Source: Enterococcus viikkiensis
GTDB lineage: Bacteria; Bacillota; Bacilli; Lactobacillales; Enterococcaceae
Length of the DNA: 56,648 bases
NCBI RefSeq assembly: GCF_005405345.1
Contig: NZ_BJDW01000015.1
Span: forward strand, 1-56,648
Direction of reading: 5' to 3'
A program made the translations under genes and the position numbers. A model generated the notes under the pieces. The model was not told the DNA's origin and searched no databases. It worked only from the letters and a program-made list of their open reading frames with translations. Shown here piece by piece: positions 28,488 to 37,865 of this stretch (its first letter is position 1; every line of letters begins with the position of its first letter).

Positions 28488-31012
28488 GCTTTTCTTTGGA
28501 AGATTCCTTTACTGATTCGCTTCTCTAGTTCTACCACAAAGAATAGTAGTAACGCATTTCCAAGTATCACTGTTTGTTGTCCCAAACTTAGTGCTGTCGT
28601 TCCTATCAACTGTTGACCGATAGGCAATAAAACGACGGCGGCTTGTAATAAAATAAGAATACCTAGTGAAATAAATAATACTTTATTCTTCCACATGCCA
28701 CGATTGATTGACCGATCCAGTATCTCACGGCAGTTAATCATGTAGACTGCTTGAGCAATAACAATATTTTGTAATAGAATCGTCTGTTGTAACGCGGCTC
28801 CTTCAAAACGCATCGCTAATAAGTAGGCCGGGATCATAATCAACAAGGAGACATACATAATTCTGAAGAAGCTGTAACCAGTTAAAATACCCTTCTTTGT
28901 CTCTCTTGGCGGACGCTTCATCGTGTCTTTACTTGCTCGTTCGAATCCTAGCGCATAAGACAATGTAATCGTTGTAACCATATTGACCCATAAAATTTGG
29001 ATAGGTGTCAACGGTAGTGGGCGATTCATTAATAAGGCCAGAATTACGATCAATCCTTGTGCCAGTGCCGTTGGTAAAAAGAAATGAATGGTTTTTTGCA
29101 GATTGTCAAAAATTCTCCGCCCTTCTTTAACTGCCTTGATAATCGTATAGAAATTATCATCCGCTAAGACCATATCGGCTGCTTGTTTGCTGACTTCACT
29201 TCCTTTGATTCCCATCGCAATCCCAATGTCCGCCTGTTTTAAAGCTGGAGCATCATTCACACCATCGCCGGTCATCCCAACTACCTCACCTTTTTTTTGG
29301 AGGGCCGTCACGATCCGCAGCTTGTGCTCGGGTGTTGTCCGAGCAAAGACGTCTACCTCTTCAACTTGTTGGGCAAGTTCATCAGCTGAAAGTTGATCAA
29401 TCTCCGCTCCTTCTAAAATTTTTGAGGTGTGCTTTAAGCCAATTTGTTTACTAATCGCTTGGGCGGTTACTTTGTGATCTCCTGTAATCATTTTTACCGA
29501 GATTCCCGCCTGCCGTGCCTTTTCAACGGCTCGAATGGCACTCTCTTTTGGTGGATCAATGATTCCCGCCAAGCCTGCAAAGGTTAGTCCGGATAAAGAT
29601 TCATGTGTTAATTTCTCTTGAACGGATACTTTTTTATAAGCAAAGCCTAGCACTCGTTGACCGTTACTTGCTAAAAGCTCGCCTTGTTTCTCCCAATTCC
29701 TTCGTTCTTCCACCGTCAAGTTGGCTTTTTCCAACAAGACTTCTGGTGCTCCTTTAACAAAAATTACTTGCTCCTCATCTGATGCATGCAACGTTGCCAT
29801 ATATTTGTATGAAGAACTAAAAGGAATTTTCCCTGAAAGGGGTCTTAACCTTTGGTTCTCCCCAGCTATGTATTTTAATAATGCTCGTTCAGTCGGATTT
29901 CCTTGAATGGTTTCAATCGCTTGATCATCTTGGGTTTTTAATTCTTGACAATTATTCATGATTTCTTTTACAATCGGTAACTCTTCTGTGACAACGTCTG
30001 TGACTGTCATTTCATTCTTTGTTAACGTTCCTGTTTTGTCCGAGCAGATAACCGTCATCGAACCTAATGTTTCAACTGCCGGCATCCCTTTAATAATCGC
30101 ATTTTCCTTCGCCATTTCTTTTACACCCATTGAAAGAATCATTGTTAAAACGGCTGGTAATCCTTCAGGAATCATAGATACAATCAACGCAATACTAGCT
30201 GAGAACATTAAGTTCCAATCCATTCCATATCTAAACGTACTAAAGAACAGCAAGAAAACAATCAGTGCTAAAATCCCTCTAAAGATTTGTTTGTTCAACT
30301 GATGCATCTTTTTAATAAGTAGGGTTCTTTGCGCTTGAATCGATTGCAAGGCCTGGTTAATTTTACCGATTTCCGTAGCATTTCCAGTTTCAACCACGAC
30401 ACCTTTCGCCGTTCCTGTTTGAACCAGGGTCCCCGAAAACGCCATATTCAATTGATCGCCGGCGAGCACTTCCCGATCAATGACAGCAATACTTTTTTCG
30501 ACTGCTTCAGATTCTCCCGTTAAGATGGCTTCTTCGATTGTTAAGTCATGAACCTCAATCATTCTTAGGTCTGCCGGAACAACATCTCCTGCCTTCAATA
30601 CCACGATATCTCCTTGAACTAAGTCTTCTGAAGCAATTTTGATTGGCGTTCCCTCACTCAGAACAATCGCCTCTTGACCCATCATCTGTTTCAATCCATC
30701 TAAGGATTCCTCTGCTTTTCGTTCTTGCCAATACCCGACGATTCCGTTCACGATAACAACTAAGAATATAATGCTGCCTTCAACAAATTCTCCTGTCGCA
30801 AATTTTAACAGTGCCGCAACGATCAGAACAACCATTAATAAGTCTGTAAAATGTTTGGCGATTTTTTGCCACGTTTTTAATTGCTTTTTTTCTTCTATCT
30901 TATTCGGGCCATTGGTCATCAATCTCGCTTCACGCTCTTGTTTCGTTAACCCTTGTATTTGTGTTGCCGTTTTCTTTACTATCTCTGCACTTGAAAGGTT
31001 ATACCATTTCAT
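28457..31012 (-). CDS. P-type (P2A, calcium-type) cation-transporting ATPase
   Basis: 851 aa membrane pump. Actuator motif LTGESEAVEK, phosphorylation site Asp325 in ICSDKTGTLTKNE, hinge GMTGDGVNDAPALKQADIG, and the M4 metal motif MIPEGLPAVL, which together with SERCA-like M5-M6 (NLQKTIHFFLPTALAQ; NMVTTITLSYALGFE) point to Ca2+ (or Mn2+/Ca2+) export. N-terminal cation-ATPase domain WYNLSSAEIVKKTATQIQGL. TAGGAGGAATAATT precedes the ATG. Monocistronic between two strong hairpins. The exact ion is inferred. Confidence 0.92.
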   Translation of the reverse strand: MKWYNLSSAEIVKKTATQIQGLTKQEREARLMTNGPNKIEEKKQLKTWQKIAKHFTDLLMVVLIVAALLKFATGEFVEGSIIFLVVIVNGIVGYWQERKAEESLDGLKQMMGQEAIVLSEGTPIKIASEDLVQGDIVVLKAGDVVPADLRMIEVHDLTIEEAILTGESEAVEKSIAVIDREVLAGDQLNMAFSGTLVQTGTAKGVVVETGNATEIGKINQALQSIQAQRTLLIKKMHQLNKQIFRGILALIVFLLFFSTFRYGMDWNLMFSASIALIVSMIPEGLPAVLTMILSMGVKEMAKENAIIKGMPAVETLGSMTVICSDKTGTLTKNEMTVTDVVTEELPIVKEIMNNCQELKTQDDQAIETIQGNPTERALLKYIAGENQRLRPLSGKIPFSSSYKYMATLHASDEEQVIFVKGAPEVLLEKANLTVEERRNWEKQGELLASNGQRVLGFAYKKVSVQEKLTHESLSGLTFAGLAGIIDPPKESAIRAVEKARQAGISVKMITGDHKVTAQAISKQIGLKHTSKILEGAEIDQLSADELAQQVEEVDVFARTTPEHKLRIVTALQKKGEVVGMTGDGVNDAPALKQADIGIAMGIKGSEVSKQAADMVLADDNFYTIIKAVKEGRRIFDNLQKTIHFFLPTALAQGLIVILALLMNRPLPLTPIQILWVNMVTTITLSYALGFERASKDTMKRPPRETKKGILTGYSFFRIMYVSLLIMIPAYLLAMRFEGAALQQTILLQNIVIAQAVYMINCREILDRSINRGMWKNKVLFISLGILILLQAAVVLLPIGQQLIGTTALSLGQQTVILGNALLLFFVVELEKRISKGIFQRKAKTVSRYKNT

Positions 31013-31113
31013 AATTATTCCTCCCTATCCTTTACTTGATACTCTTAGTATACGGAGAAATATATTTTTTAAAGGTCGATAATTTCAGTGCAGTCTGAAA
31101 TTAGTGCATACAA

Positions 31114-31153
31114 AAGAAGAAGCTGTGACATTTTTTTGTCACAGCTTCTTCTT
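31114..31153. terminator. Bidirectional terminator
   Basis: Perfect 17-bp stem AAGAAGAAGCTGTGACA / TGTCACAGCTTCTTCTT with a T6 loop, downstream of the 42-aa ORF. Confidence 0.9.
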
Positions 31154-31174
31154 GATTCACGTTCTAGCCTGGAC

Positions 31175-31303
31175 TTAATGTAAAAAATCTTGCAGATCGT
31201 CCCCATACTTATCAATTTTCTTCGCGGAAAAAACTGTCCCTGCTACTAAAATCCCACTAACAATCAGCGTACTAGCAACCATAAATTTAACTAATGATTT
31301 CAT
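31175..31303 (-). CDS. 42-aa membrane-anchored small protein
   Basis: Short ORF starting MKSLVKFMVASTLIVSGILV and ending KIDKYGDDLQDFLH. One hydrophobic helix (residues 7-26) follows a basic start and precedes a charged tail, so it is an inner-membrane or secreted micro-protein. AAAAGGAGGTTCCT before the ATG is a near-perfect ribosome site and the strong hairpin follows, which is why I call it real. Function unknown. Confidence 0.65.
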   Translation of the reverse strand: MKSLVKFMVASTLIVSGILVAGTVFSAKKIDKYGDDLQDFLH

Positions 31304-31548
31304 AGGAACCTCCTTTTAAATTTTTATTAACCTACAAAAATTTAAGTTCAAATGACTATTTACCTTACAAGCTAACCATAGCACAAAACATTCAATCCAG
31401 CTCCTGATATGCTTATCAAAATGGGGCACTGACAGGGTAGCCCTTCTAGTGCTTAAGCAGTTAAAAGTGATCCGGCAACTTTTATTATCCAACAATTCTA
31501 ACCTATCAACTTTTTATTTAAAAAATGCTGTGTCTCGATCCAACAACC

Positions 31549-32754
31549 TTATCCCACCATCAATCCAACAATCAATCCTCCCGTAATGACTGAAGTGATC
31601 GTAATAGTAGAAAAGCCAGCAGTTACCATAATCGGTAAAATATTTTGTTCAATTACCGCGATTTCTTCTTCTGTCTCCCCCACAGCCGCTGCGGCTTCTT
31701 TCGTTAGAACCATTGTTCCAGGGAAACCAAACAGTGTTGTCATACCAACCGCAATGGATAATGGCCCGGAGTAACCGACTTTTTTACCAATAAGAAACGA
31801 GGTGATAAAGATAATCGCTAAACCTGCCAATAAGTAAAAGGCGATTGGCCCAACCAATTGTAAGAGATCTGCTGGAACAATGTCCGCTAATGGTCCAAAA
31901 GCGATAACCATGATTGAAACCATAAGTAATCCAAAAGAATCCGTTGTAGATAACGCATTTGGTTTCAATATTCTAAAGTGACGCAAAATGATACCAAGTA
32001 ATAAAGCGATGACAAATGCATTGAGCGTGCCATTCGTTAGTTGACTTAAAAACCTTGCGACATACATCGTCAGCCCTAATAAAAAGAGGGTACCGTAGGG
32101 TGTCTATAAAAATTCTGGCAATCTACTTTCAGGCGCCTCCGTCGTATTTTCAGCTACTTCTTGTTCAAAAAATGCCAACTCTCCATTGCGGTATTGTTTC
32201 TTCACGCGAAGCGCTTCTTTCTTCAAAATATTCGCCGTAAACAAGAAACCAACAAGATTCTTTAAATTTAAAACTAATAACGGGAAAACCGCTAATAAGT
32301 AACTAGACAACTGACCTAAATTCCCATTTGCTTGTTGAATCTCACTGACCTTTTCTTGCACCATCAAAATCGAAAGTGTTCCCCCAGTGATAGACGCTGT
32401 TCCAGCTACAGCAATATTTCGATCAAAAATCATTTCTCCAACGACTAGCAGGACAACCGTCATCAAAACAACAGTCAGTGAACCAATCACAAAAGTCTTC
32501 CATTGCAATTTCAAATCTTTAAAACTCATCATCGTTCCCAAATGAACAATAATTACTCCAATAACGGCATTTCCCAATCCTAGTAAGCCCGAATCTTGAA
32601 TCAAATCATGTGGCAATAAATCTGCGGCAAAGCCAATCAAAAAGATTAACGAGGCCACTAACATCATTGAAATCAACGCTTTACTTTTATTTGAAACAAA
32701 TTCCCCAACCGTCCAAATAAACATTACAATCGTAAAAGCCAATACAGTTTCCAT
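31549..32754 (-). pseudogene. Multi-pass membrane transporter interrupted by one amber codon
   Basis: One continuous frame of 401 codons broken only by TAG at 32104-32106 (PEFL, stop, TPYGTLFLLGLTMYVARFL). About ten hydrophobic segments, with glycine-rich repeats in each half (TASITGGTLSILMVQEKV; TTLFGFPGTMVLTKEAAAAV), suggesting a secondary transporter with inverted repeats, perhaps related to glutamate/Na+ symporters (GltS-like); the family call is weak. GAGGAATAATT precedes the ATG. It follows yitT by 15 bases, so it is co-transcribed. Unless TAG is read through, only two truncated halves can be made. The second half has an internal ATG at 32067 without a clear ribosome site. Confidence 0.75.
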
Positions 32755-32769
32755 AATTATTCCTCCTTA

Positions 32770-33693
32770 TTATTGAATCGGATGATAGCTAAATCCCAAT
32801 CCATGCACTTCTGCTACGTTATACGTAATCATAAAACTCTTAGGATCAATCGCATCTACAATTTTATGGACCACCGGATACTCCTGCTCGCTCACCACAA
32901 CAAGAATCATTTCTCTGTCACAATCATTTTTTCCGCCTCTCGCATCAAAAACCGTCAACCCTCTATCCACCTCACGTGTTAATTGAGCGCGAATTTCTTT
33001 TGTATTGTCTTGACTGATAATCATGACCGCTTTTCTTCGTTTTAAGCCATTTTCAATGTAATTCATAACAATCGACGTGATCCCAATAGACAAAATAGCG
33101 AATAAGAACTCTTCGAAACCAAATACATAAAGACTCATAAAAACAATAATCATGTCTGTCAATAATAATCCGAGTGAGGTATTCACACCAAAATATTTTT
33201 CGAAAATCAATGGTGGAATCGTGGTTCCACCGCTAGAAGCTTGAATTTTATATAAAATGGCGACTCCAACGGCAAAGATAACACTTCCAAAAATAACTGA
33301 AAGCAACCGATCTTCAGTTAACATGCGATTAGGTACAATGCTTAATGCCAAAGGAAACAACAAACTTCCAATCAACGTGTTAAAGAAAATCTTTTTTCCT
33401 AATAACAAAGCAGCCAGTACTAAAACGAGGGCATTCAATGACAACACAACCCATGAACGGTCGATTCCTAAAACAGACTCTACTAAAATTCCAATCCCAC
33501 TAGCACCCCCAGCTGCAATGTCATGTGGTCCTAAAAATAGATTAATACTGATCGCCAGTAAGACTACTGCTATGGTTATTTTTGACACCTGAATCAAAAA
33601 AGGAAAGAAAGTAGATTGGCTTCCTATTCTATTTAGAAAAAAAGGTTTCCTTTTTGCCCCGTTTTCTATACCTAATGGTGTATGTTTTTTCAT
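32770..33693 (-). CDS. YitT-family membrane protein (DUF161 plus DUF2179)
   Basis: 307 aa. Five to six membrane helices in the first 215 residues, with conserved LGPHDIAAGGASGIGIL and ASSGGTTIPPLIFEKYFG. A C-terminal cytosolic DUF2179 domain follows (KAVMIISQDNTKEIRAQLTR ... MITYNVAEVHGLGF). Family members are widespread in Firmicutes and mostly uncharacterised. GGAGGAAAGCATATG supports the start. First gene of an operon with the amber-interrupted transporter. Confidence 0.9.
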   Translation of the reverse strand: MKKHTPLGIENGAKRKPFFLNRIGSQSTFFPFLIQVSKITIAVVLLAISINLFLGPHDIAAGGASGIGILVESVLGIDRSWVVLSLNALVLVLAALLLGKKIFFNTLIGSLLFPLALSIVPNRMLTEDRLLSVIFGSVIFAVGVAILYKIQASSGGTTIPPLIFEKYFGVNTSLGLLLTDMIIVFMSLYVFGFEEFLFAILSIGITSIVMNYIENGLKRRKAVMIISQDNTKEIRAQLTREVDRGLTVFDARGGKNDCDREMILVVVSEQEYPVVHKIVDAIDPKSFMITYNVAEVHGLGFSYHPIQ

Positions 33694-34264
33694 ATGCTTT
33701 CCTCCTTCACACCTGTTTCTCGCTTGCTATGACTTAAGTTTAAATTAATTAAGCATGGTCTCTCAAACAAACTATTTCTGACTATTAGAAAAAATTTATT
33801 TCACTTTCTAGTTATGCTAGGCCCTTTTAAGTGCTCCCTCTTACTCACTCAATTGGACAAAATAACTCAGAGCAAAGACAGTGCTCTTCGACTAAACATA
33901 CCATTTATTAATTGGCAAAAAAACACGATGAAAAGCAGCCAAAAGAGTGATTGCTTTGAAATGTGTTCCTTTTTTTACTGTTAAAAACAGCGTTTCGTCC
34001 CAATTTTTGTCAACTATCCTAGTCTTTTTCAGTTCTTCAACAAAAAATCTCCGCGTCAGTTCATGTGTTATCGCTAAGTTTCAACATTTTTGCTAGTGAA
34101 CCCATCCAACTTTCTTAAGCAGACTATTTTTATAAATAGAAATAGTAACTATCCCTCCCCTCACAAATAAAATAATTCCCATGATTGGAAATAATTTGTC
34201 TAGTATTAGCAACAAAAAAATTTTAAATCTTATCATCTAGTTTTTTTATAGAGTCATTTCGCAT
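33694..34264. other. Divergent intergenic region, yitT / Mga-like regulator
   Basis: 570 bases without a coding frame. It must contain the yitT promoter (minus) and most of the regulator promoter (plus). No convincing -35/-10 pair for yitT and no leader RNA seen. Confidence 0.35.
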
Positions 34265-34283
34265 TATAATGAAAACGCATTCA
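34265..34283 (+). promoter_or_regulatory. -10 box overlapped by a perfect cre box
   Basis: TATAAT at 34265-34270 shares its last two bases with ATGAAAACGCATTCA (34269-34283), which matches the cre consensus WTGNAANCGNWNNCW fully. A repressor bound there would cover the transcription start of the Mga-like gene. Confidence 0.65.
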
Positions 34284-34307
34284 TTTTATAACTAAGGAGC
34301 GCTTCGA

Positions 34308-35744
34308 ATGAATACTTACTCTTACGATTTACTCGTCGACAAATCGATCAAAAGAAAAATCAAAATCCTTCAAATCTTACTTGAAGCCAACCGGCCGGTA
34401 TCGTTAAAAACATTTAGCAGTCTTTGTGGGGTTTCCTATAAAACGATTCAGCAAGACGTGGCTTATTTAATCGAAGACTTGCCAAACGCACTGTTATTAG
34501 AAGAATTCAATCACTCCTTATCACTTGAGAAATGTGGCACTACTCGAGAAATTGTCACTTATATTGATCAATTAGTTTCTGATAATCCAATCTTTCATCT
34601 CATCGAATCCATTTTTTATGAAGAAAAAAAAGATTTAATTACCTATGCGTTGGATCTATATATTTCCGAATCAACCATGAAAAACTATATAAAAACCTTC
34701 CGCAAAGTGCTTAAAGACTTTAAACTTGACCTAGACGTCGCCAATTTTTCATTCATTGGAGAAGAAGCAGATATTCGCTATTTTTTCTTTCAATATTTCC
34801 GTTCCATTCATGAAAGTAGCGCCCCGATTATTCACAATGATCAATACCACGAAATAACAGAAGTGCTCGAGAAAATGAAAAATGACTACGATTTAAACTT
34901 AAATTTTGACTATTATCGAGCGACAATTTGGATGTTTATTATCGAAAAACGTATCGAAAACCAGCACTTCATCAAGTTTGATCCTGCCGCACTAAAAAAA
35001 TATGAACAGAAAGATAGCTATCGTCGGTTTAAGACCGCCTTCTCGACTTTTTTCCATCCCAAAGTACTCGATGAAGCACATCGCAATCAAGAAATCTTGT
35101 TTTCCTATTTTGCTCAAATCGATACCATTATTTATGAATCAAACAGCTCCTACTTAACCAACGATTTCATCCAAGAATTTACTGCCCAAGATGTATTGAT
35201 CACTAATTTTTTTATCGAATCAAAACAGAATTTAGTCCTTAATCATGAGGCCAAATCGGCGATTCAATCTTACCTAACCAACTTGTCTATCTTGACTGAA
35301 TGCACGGATCTCTTTCAAAAATATTCGCGGATTCTGATTCGTAAAGCAAAGACCAATTACTCAACAACCTTTTCCATTTGGTGTCGTATTTTGGAAAATC
35401 ATCAATCTTTTTCACACATTGAGGATGTCGCTGCCCGCTTGACCTTATTATATGAAGTAAAAAAATATAATAAAAAGAAGGTACTCTTTGCTTTAACAGG
35501 TGATTCCTCTTCCGTCAGTTACTACAAAGCGTTAGCAAAAAAAGTAATTTCTAATGATGTTGAATACCACTTTTTATTCAACCGCCCTTTAACAAATGAA
35601 CTATTGAGTACGTTACAAATTGATCTATGCGTCTATAATTTTGAACCACAACTCACTTTGTCTTCCTCTGAACTCTATCGACTTTCAGACATTCCTTTAG
35701 ATAGTGAGTGGCAGGAGTTACAAAAGTTGCTTTTTACTACCTAA
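34308..35744 (+). CDS. Mga-family transcriptional regulator
   Basis: 478 aa. N-terminal HTH_Mga domain (ILLEANRPVSLKTFSSLCGV then SYKTIQQDVAYLIEDL), a second helix-turn-helix (LYISESTMKNYIKTFRKVLK), a PRD-like middle and an EIIB-like C-terminus (VLFALTGDSSSVSYYKALAK). Homologous architecture to the regulator at 26991-28439. TAAGGAGCGCTTCGA precedes the ATG. Carbon-source control is likely because of the cre box over its promoter. Its target is unknown; divergent yitT is a candidate. Confidence 0.85.
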   Translation: MNTYSYDLLVDKSIKRKIKILQILLEANRPVSLKTFSSLCGVSYKTIQQDVAYLIEDLPNALLLEEFNHSLSLEKCGTTREIVTYIDQLVSDNPIFHLIESIFYEEKKDLITYALDLYISESTMKNYIKTFRKVLKDFKLDLDVANFSFIGEEADIRYFFFQYFRSIHESSAPIIHNDQYHEITEVLEKMKNDYDLNLNFDYYRATIWMFIIEKRIENQHFIKFDPAALKKYEQKDSYRRFKTAFSTFFHPKVLDEAHRNQEILFSYFAQIDTIIYESNSSYLTNDFIQEFTAQDVLITNFFIESKQNLVLNHEAKSAIQSYLTNLSILTECTDLFQKYSRILIRKAKTNYSTTFSIWCRILENHQSFSHIEDVAARLTLLYEVKKYNKKKVLFALTGDSSSVSYYKALAKKVISNDVEYHFLFNRPLTNELLSTLQIDLCVYNFEPQLTLSSSELYRLSDIPLDSEWQELQKLLFTT

Positions 35745-35769
35745 TGAAAGTAAATCGCTACTTTCATTA
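35742..35769. terminator. Bidirectional hairpin spanning both stop codons
   Basis: Perfect 11-bp arms TAATGAAAGTA / TACTTTCATTA with a 6-base loop. The stop codons of the Mga-like gene and of cls lie inside the arms. Confidence 0.7.
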
Positions 35770-37296
35770 GAGTAGCGGAGTTAAAAATTCGCTTAGGCGC
35801 TCCTTTACAATCGTTAACACTTTTCTTTTTTTCTGAGCCTCACTAGTCAAACGCTTTGAATGTCGCAGATCTTCTTCAAACTGGGATTGAATTTCAGAAA
35901 CCACTGCACTAGGCCCGTATAAAAATGCGGATAGTTCGTGGTTTAGATGGAAACTTCTCATATCAAAATTTGTCGATCCTACCGATGCAACCTGACCGTC
36001 TACAATCAGATATTTGCAATGTAAAAATGCCGTTGAATCATAGGCATAAACTTCCACCCCCGCAGACAATAGCCGATCGATAAAAGAATTATTTCCATAA
36101 TAAGAAATTCCACGATCCCCCTTGCCTGGAATGATTAATTGGACCTTTAGGCCGCATCTCGCCGCACGCCGAATAACCGAGAGCGATTCCTCGTCTGGAA
36201 CAAAATATGGGGTGGCAATCTGGATAGATTTTTCGGCTTTGCCAAATAATTCTATGATAGAATCTCTCAATGTTCGTTCTGAATCATAGGGACCACCAAA
36301 AATAAGTTGACAGATTTCCGTTTGAGCGTCTGAACTAACTTTTTCCAATGGAAAATAATGTTCTTGATCCTGAAAAAATGGGTTCAACGCTTGGTCATCT
36401 TCGTTTAAAAATAACCAATCCAGCAAAAAGACATACTGGACATAGATCGTACTAGGCCCAATTATTTTTAAGTTGGTATCCCGCCAATAAGCAAATTTAT
36501 TGGTAATACTACGATATTCATTGCCTAGATTCATCCCACCTATATGAGCAATGCGACCATCGATTATAACCATCTTACGGTGGTTCCGCCAATTTATTCG
36601 TGTACTTAGCGAAGGGGAATTGACTAAATCATACGCTCGAACGAAAATTCCCGCCTCTTTCAACCTATCTATAAATTCAAAAGGTAATTTTATAGATCCG
36701 ACACTATCATAAATAAAACGAACTTCCACTCCTTGTTTCGCCTTTTCTATCAATACCTCAGCTAGCTCACGACCCGTTTCATCTGCTTTATAAATAAAAT
36801 ACATTAAATGAATGTGGTGTTTCGCTGTTTTTAAATCACGTAACAATTCTTGATACGCTTGTTCTCCATCTGATAAATGAGTTATCTGGTTCCCACTCAA
36901 GGGTTCATTTCCGGATAGATACGTTAGTTCTTTAGAAATTGAATAAGGTTCACTGAATATTTCTGGATGTTCCTTTAACAGCCGGTCCATACCTTGGTGC
37001 AACAAACGTTCATTTTCTTTTTGAACTGAAGAAAAACGTCTAAACACCGGATTATTTCCTATTAAGAAAAAAAGCAATAATCCCATATAAGGAAAGAATA
37101 AAATAGTAAATAGCCAGGCAATTTTTGCCGTAGATGGTCGCTTATCAATTAGGACTAAATACCCACACAGAAAAAAAGATACCGCTTCCAAAAAAAGTGT
37201 TAAAAGAATAAAGCTATCAAAAAGTTGATAGGCCACAAAGCAAATACCGATAAACAGTCCTGTAATAACCAACAACCGCTGCAGCTTATTTTTCAT
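35767..37296 (-). CDS. cls: Cardiolipin synthase
   Basis: 509-aa membrane phospholipase-D-type enzyme that condenses two phosphatidylglycerols to cardiolipin and glycerol. Two N-terminal helices (LLVITGLFIGICFVAYQLFD; ... LFFPYMGLLLFFLIG), then two HKD motifs: NHRKMVIIDGRIAHIGGMN and LHCKYLIVDGQVASVGSTNF. Full length for the family. GGAGAATGTAA precedes the ATG. It is the last chromosomal gene before the island; in the island-free state it would lie next to the rplT 3' end. Confidence 0.95.
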   Translation of the reverse strand: MKNKLQRLLVITGLFIGICFVAYQLFDSFILLTLFLEAVSFFLCGYLVLIDKRPSTAKIAWLFTILFFPYMGLLLFFLIGNNPVFRRFSSVQKENERLLHQGMDRLLKEHPEIFSEPYSISKELTYLSGNEPLSGNQITHLSDGEQAYQELLRDLKTAKHHIHLMYFIYKADETGRELAEVLIEKAKQGVEVRFIYDSVGSIKLPFEFIDRLKEAGIFVRAYDLVNSPSLSTRINWRNHRKMVIIDGRIAHIGGMNLGNEYRSITNKFAYWRDTNLKIIGPSTIYVQYVFLLDWLFLNEDDQALNPFFQDQEHYFPLEKVSSDAQTEICQLIFGGPYDSERTLRDSIIELFGKAEKSIQIATPYFVPDEESLSVIRRAARCGLKVQLIIPGKGDRGISYYGNNSFIDRLLSAGVEVYAYDSTAFLHCKYLIVDGQVASVGSTNFDMRSFHLNHELSAFLYGPSAVVSEIQSQFEEDLRHSKRLTSEAQKKRKVLTIVKERLSEFLTPLL

Positions 37297-37449
37297 TTAC
37301 ATTCTCCTTAATTCTCTCGTTCTTGTCCTTTTATTCCATCAACTTGATAAAGTTAATTTTACGCTATATTTTCTTTTCAAGCTAGTTTACTGAATTTGTG
37401 AACAAATGACTTTCCTTCCTCGACTGAACACTCAAATTTATCTGGACAA

Positions 37450-37476
37450 AAAAAACCACTCGAATGAGTGGGGTTC
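37450..37476 (-). terminator. Displaced original rplT terminator
   Basis: CCACTC GAAT GAGTGG hairpin with an A8 tract (U tract on the minus strand). It aligns with the present rplT terminator at 51476-51503, but both arms differ by paired, compensating changes. Confidence 0.8.
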
Positions 37477-37535
37477 ACGTTGTTAAATCAACGTTTATAA
37501 GCTTATTTAGCCAATGAATCTTTTGCTTGGTCAGC
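37477..37535. repeat. attL: 59-bp direct repeat, displaced rplT 3' end
   Basis: Base-for-base identical to 51505-51563. Contains the last ten codons of rplT, its stop codon (37504-37506 on the minus strand) and downstream sequence up to the terminator, cut off from any upstream rplT. This is what remains of the chromosomal target after insertion at the 3' end of the gene. Confidence 0.92.
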
Positions 37536-37638
37536 GACTAAGCAGGTTTCATGGAGTCTCATAGGAGTGAAAAAAAGAGAATTTATAAACATTAAGATCG
37601 CATCTGAATTCACTTGATTTCATAAAATTTCAAACGGA

Positions 37639-37659
37639 TTTGGGTCAATTTTCGGTCAA
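37639..37659 (+). repeat. Left arm-type sites
   Basis: Two tandem boxes, TTTGGGTCAA (37639-37648) and TTTCGGTCAA (37650-37659). The same TTTGGGTCAA occurs near the right end at 51464-51473. The spacing and position fit arm sites of a tyrosine recombinase. Confidence 0.5.
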
Positions 37660-37865
37660 AATAAGAAACATGGGGCGCTGAAAAATGTTTATCTCAAAAA
37701 TGAATCTCAATATACATTTACGAAAAATAATTTCTTTTGTATAGAAGGAACTATTTTTAACTCATCCTTTAAAACCACTAATTCTATAATTTATGGGCTG
37801 TGCAATGAATACTCTATTCAATTCTTCATTGAAGTCTCTTCCTATAAGACTTCTTTTAAACGGAA

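Noticed and set aside
33694-34264. Riboswitch upstream of yitT
   Set aside because: No conserved aptamer-like pairing or terminator/antiterminator pair could be drawn.
37297-37476. Small RNA gene next to cls
   Set aside because: The only structure is the displaced rplT terminator; no promoter was found.
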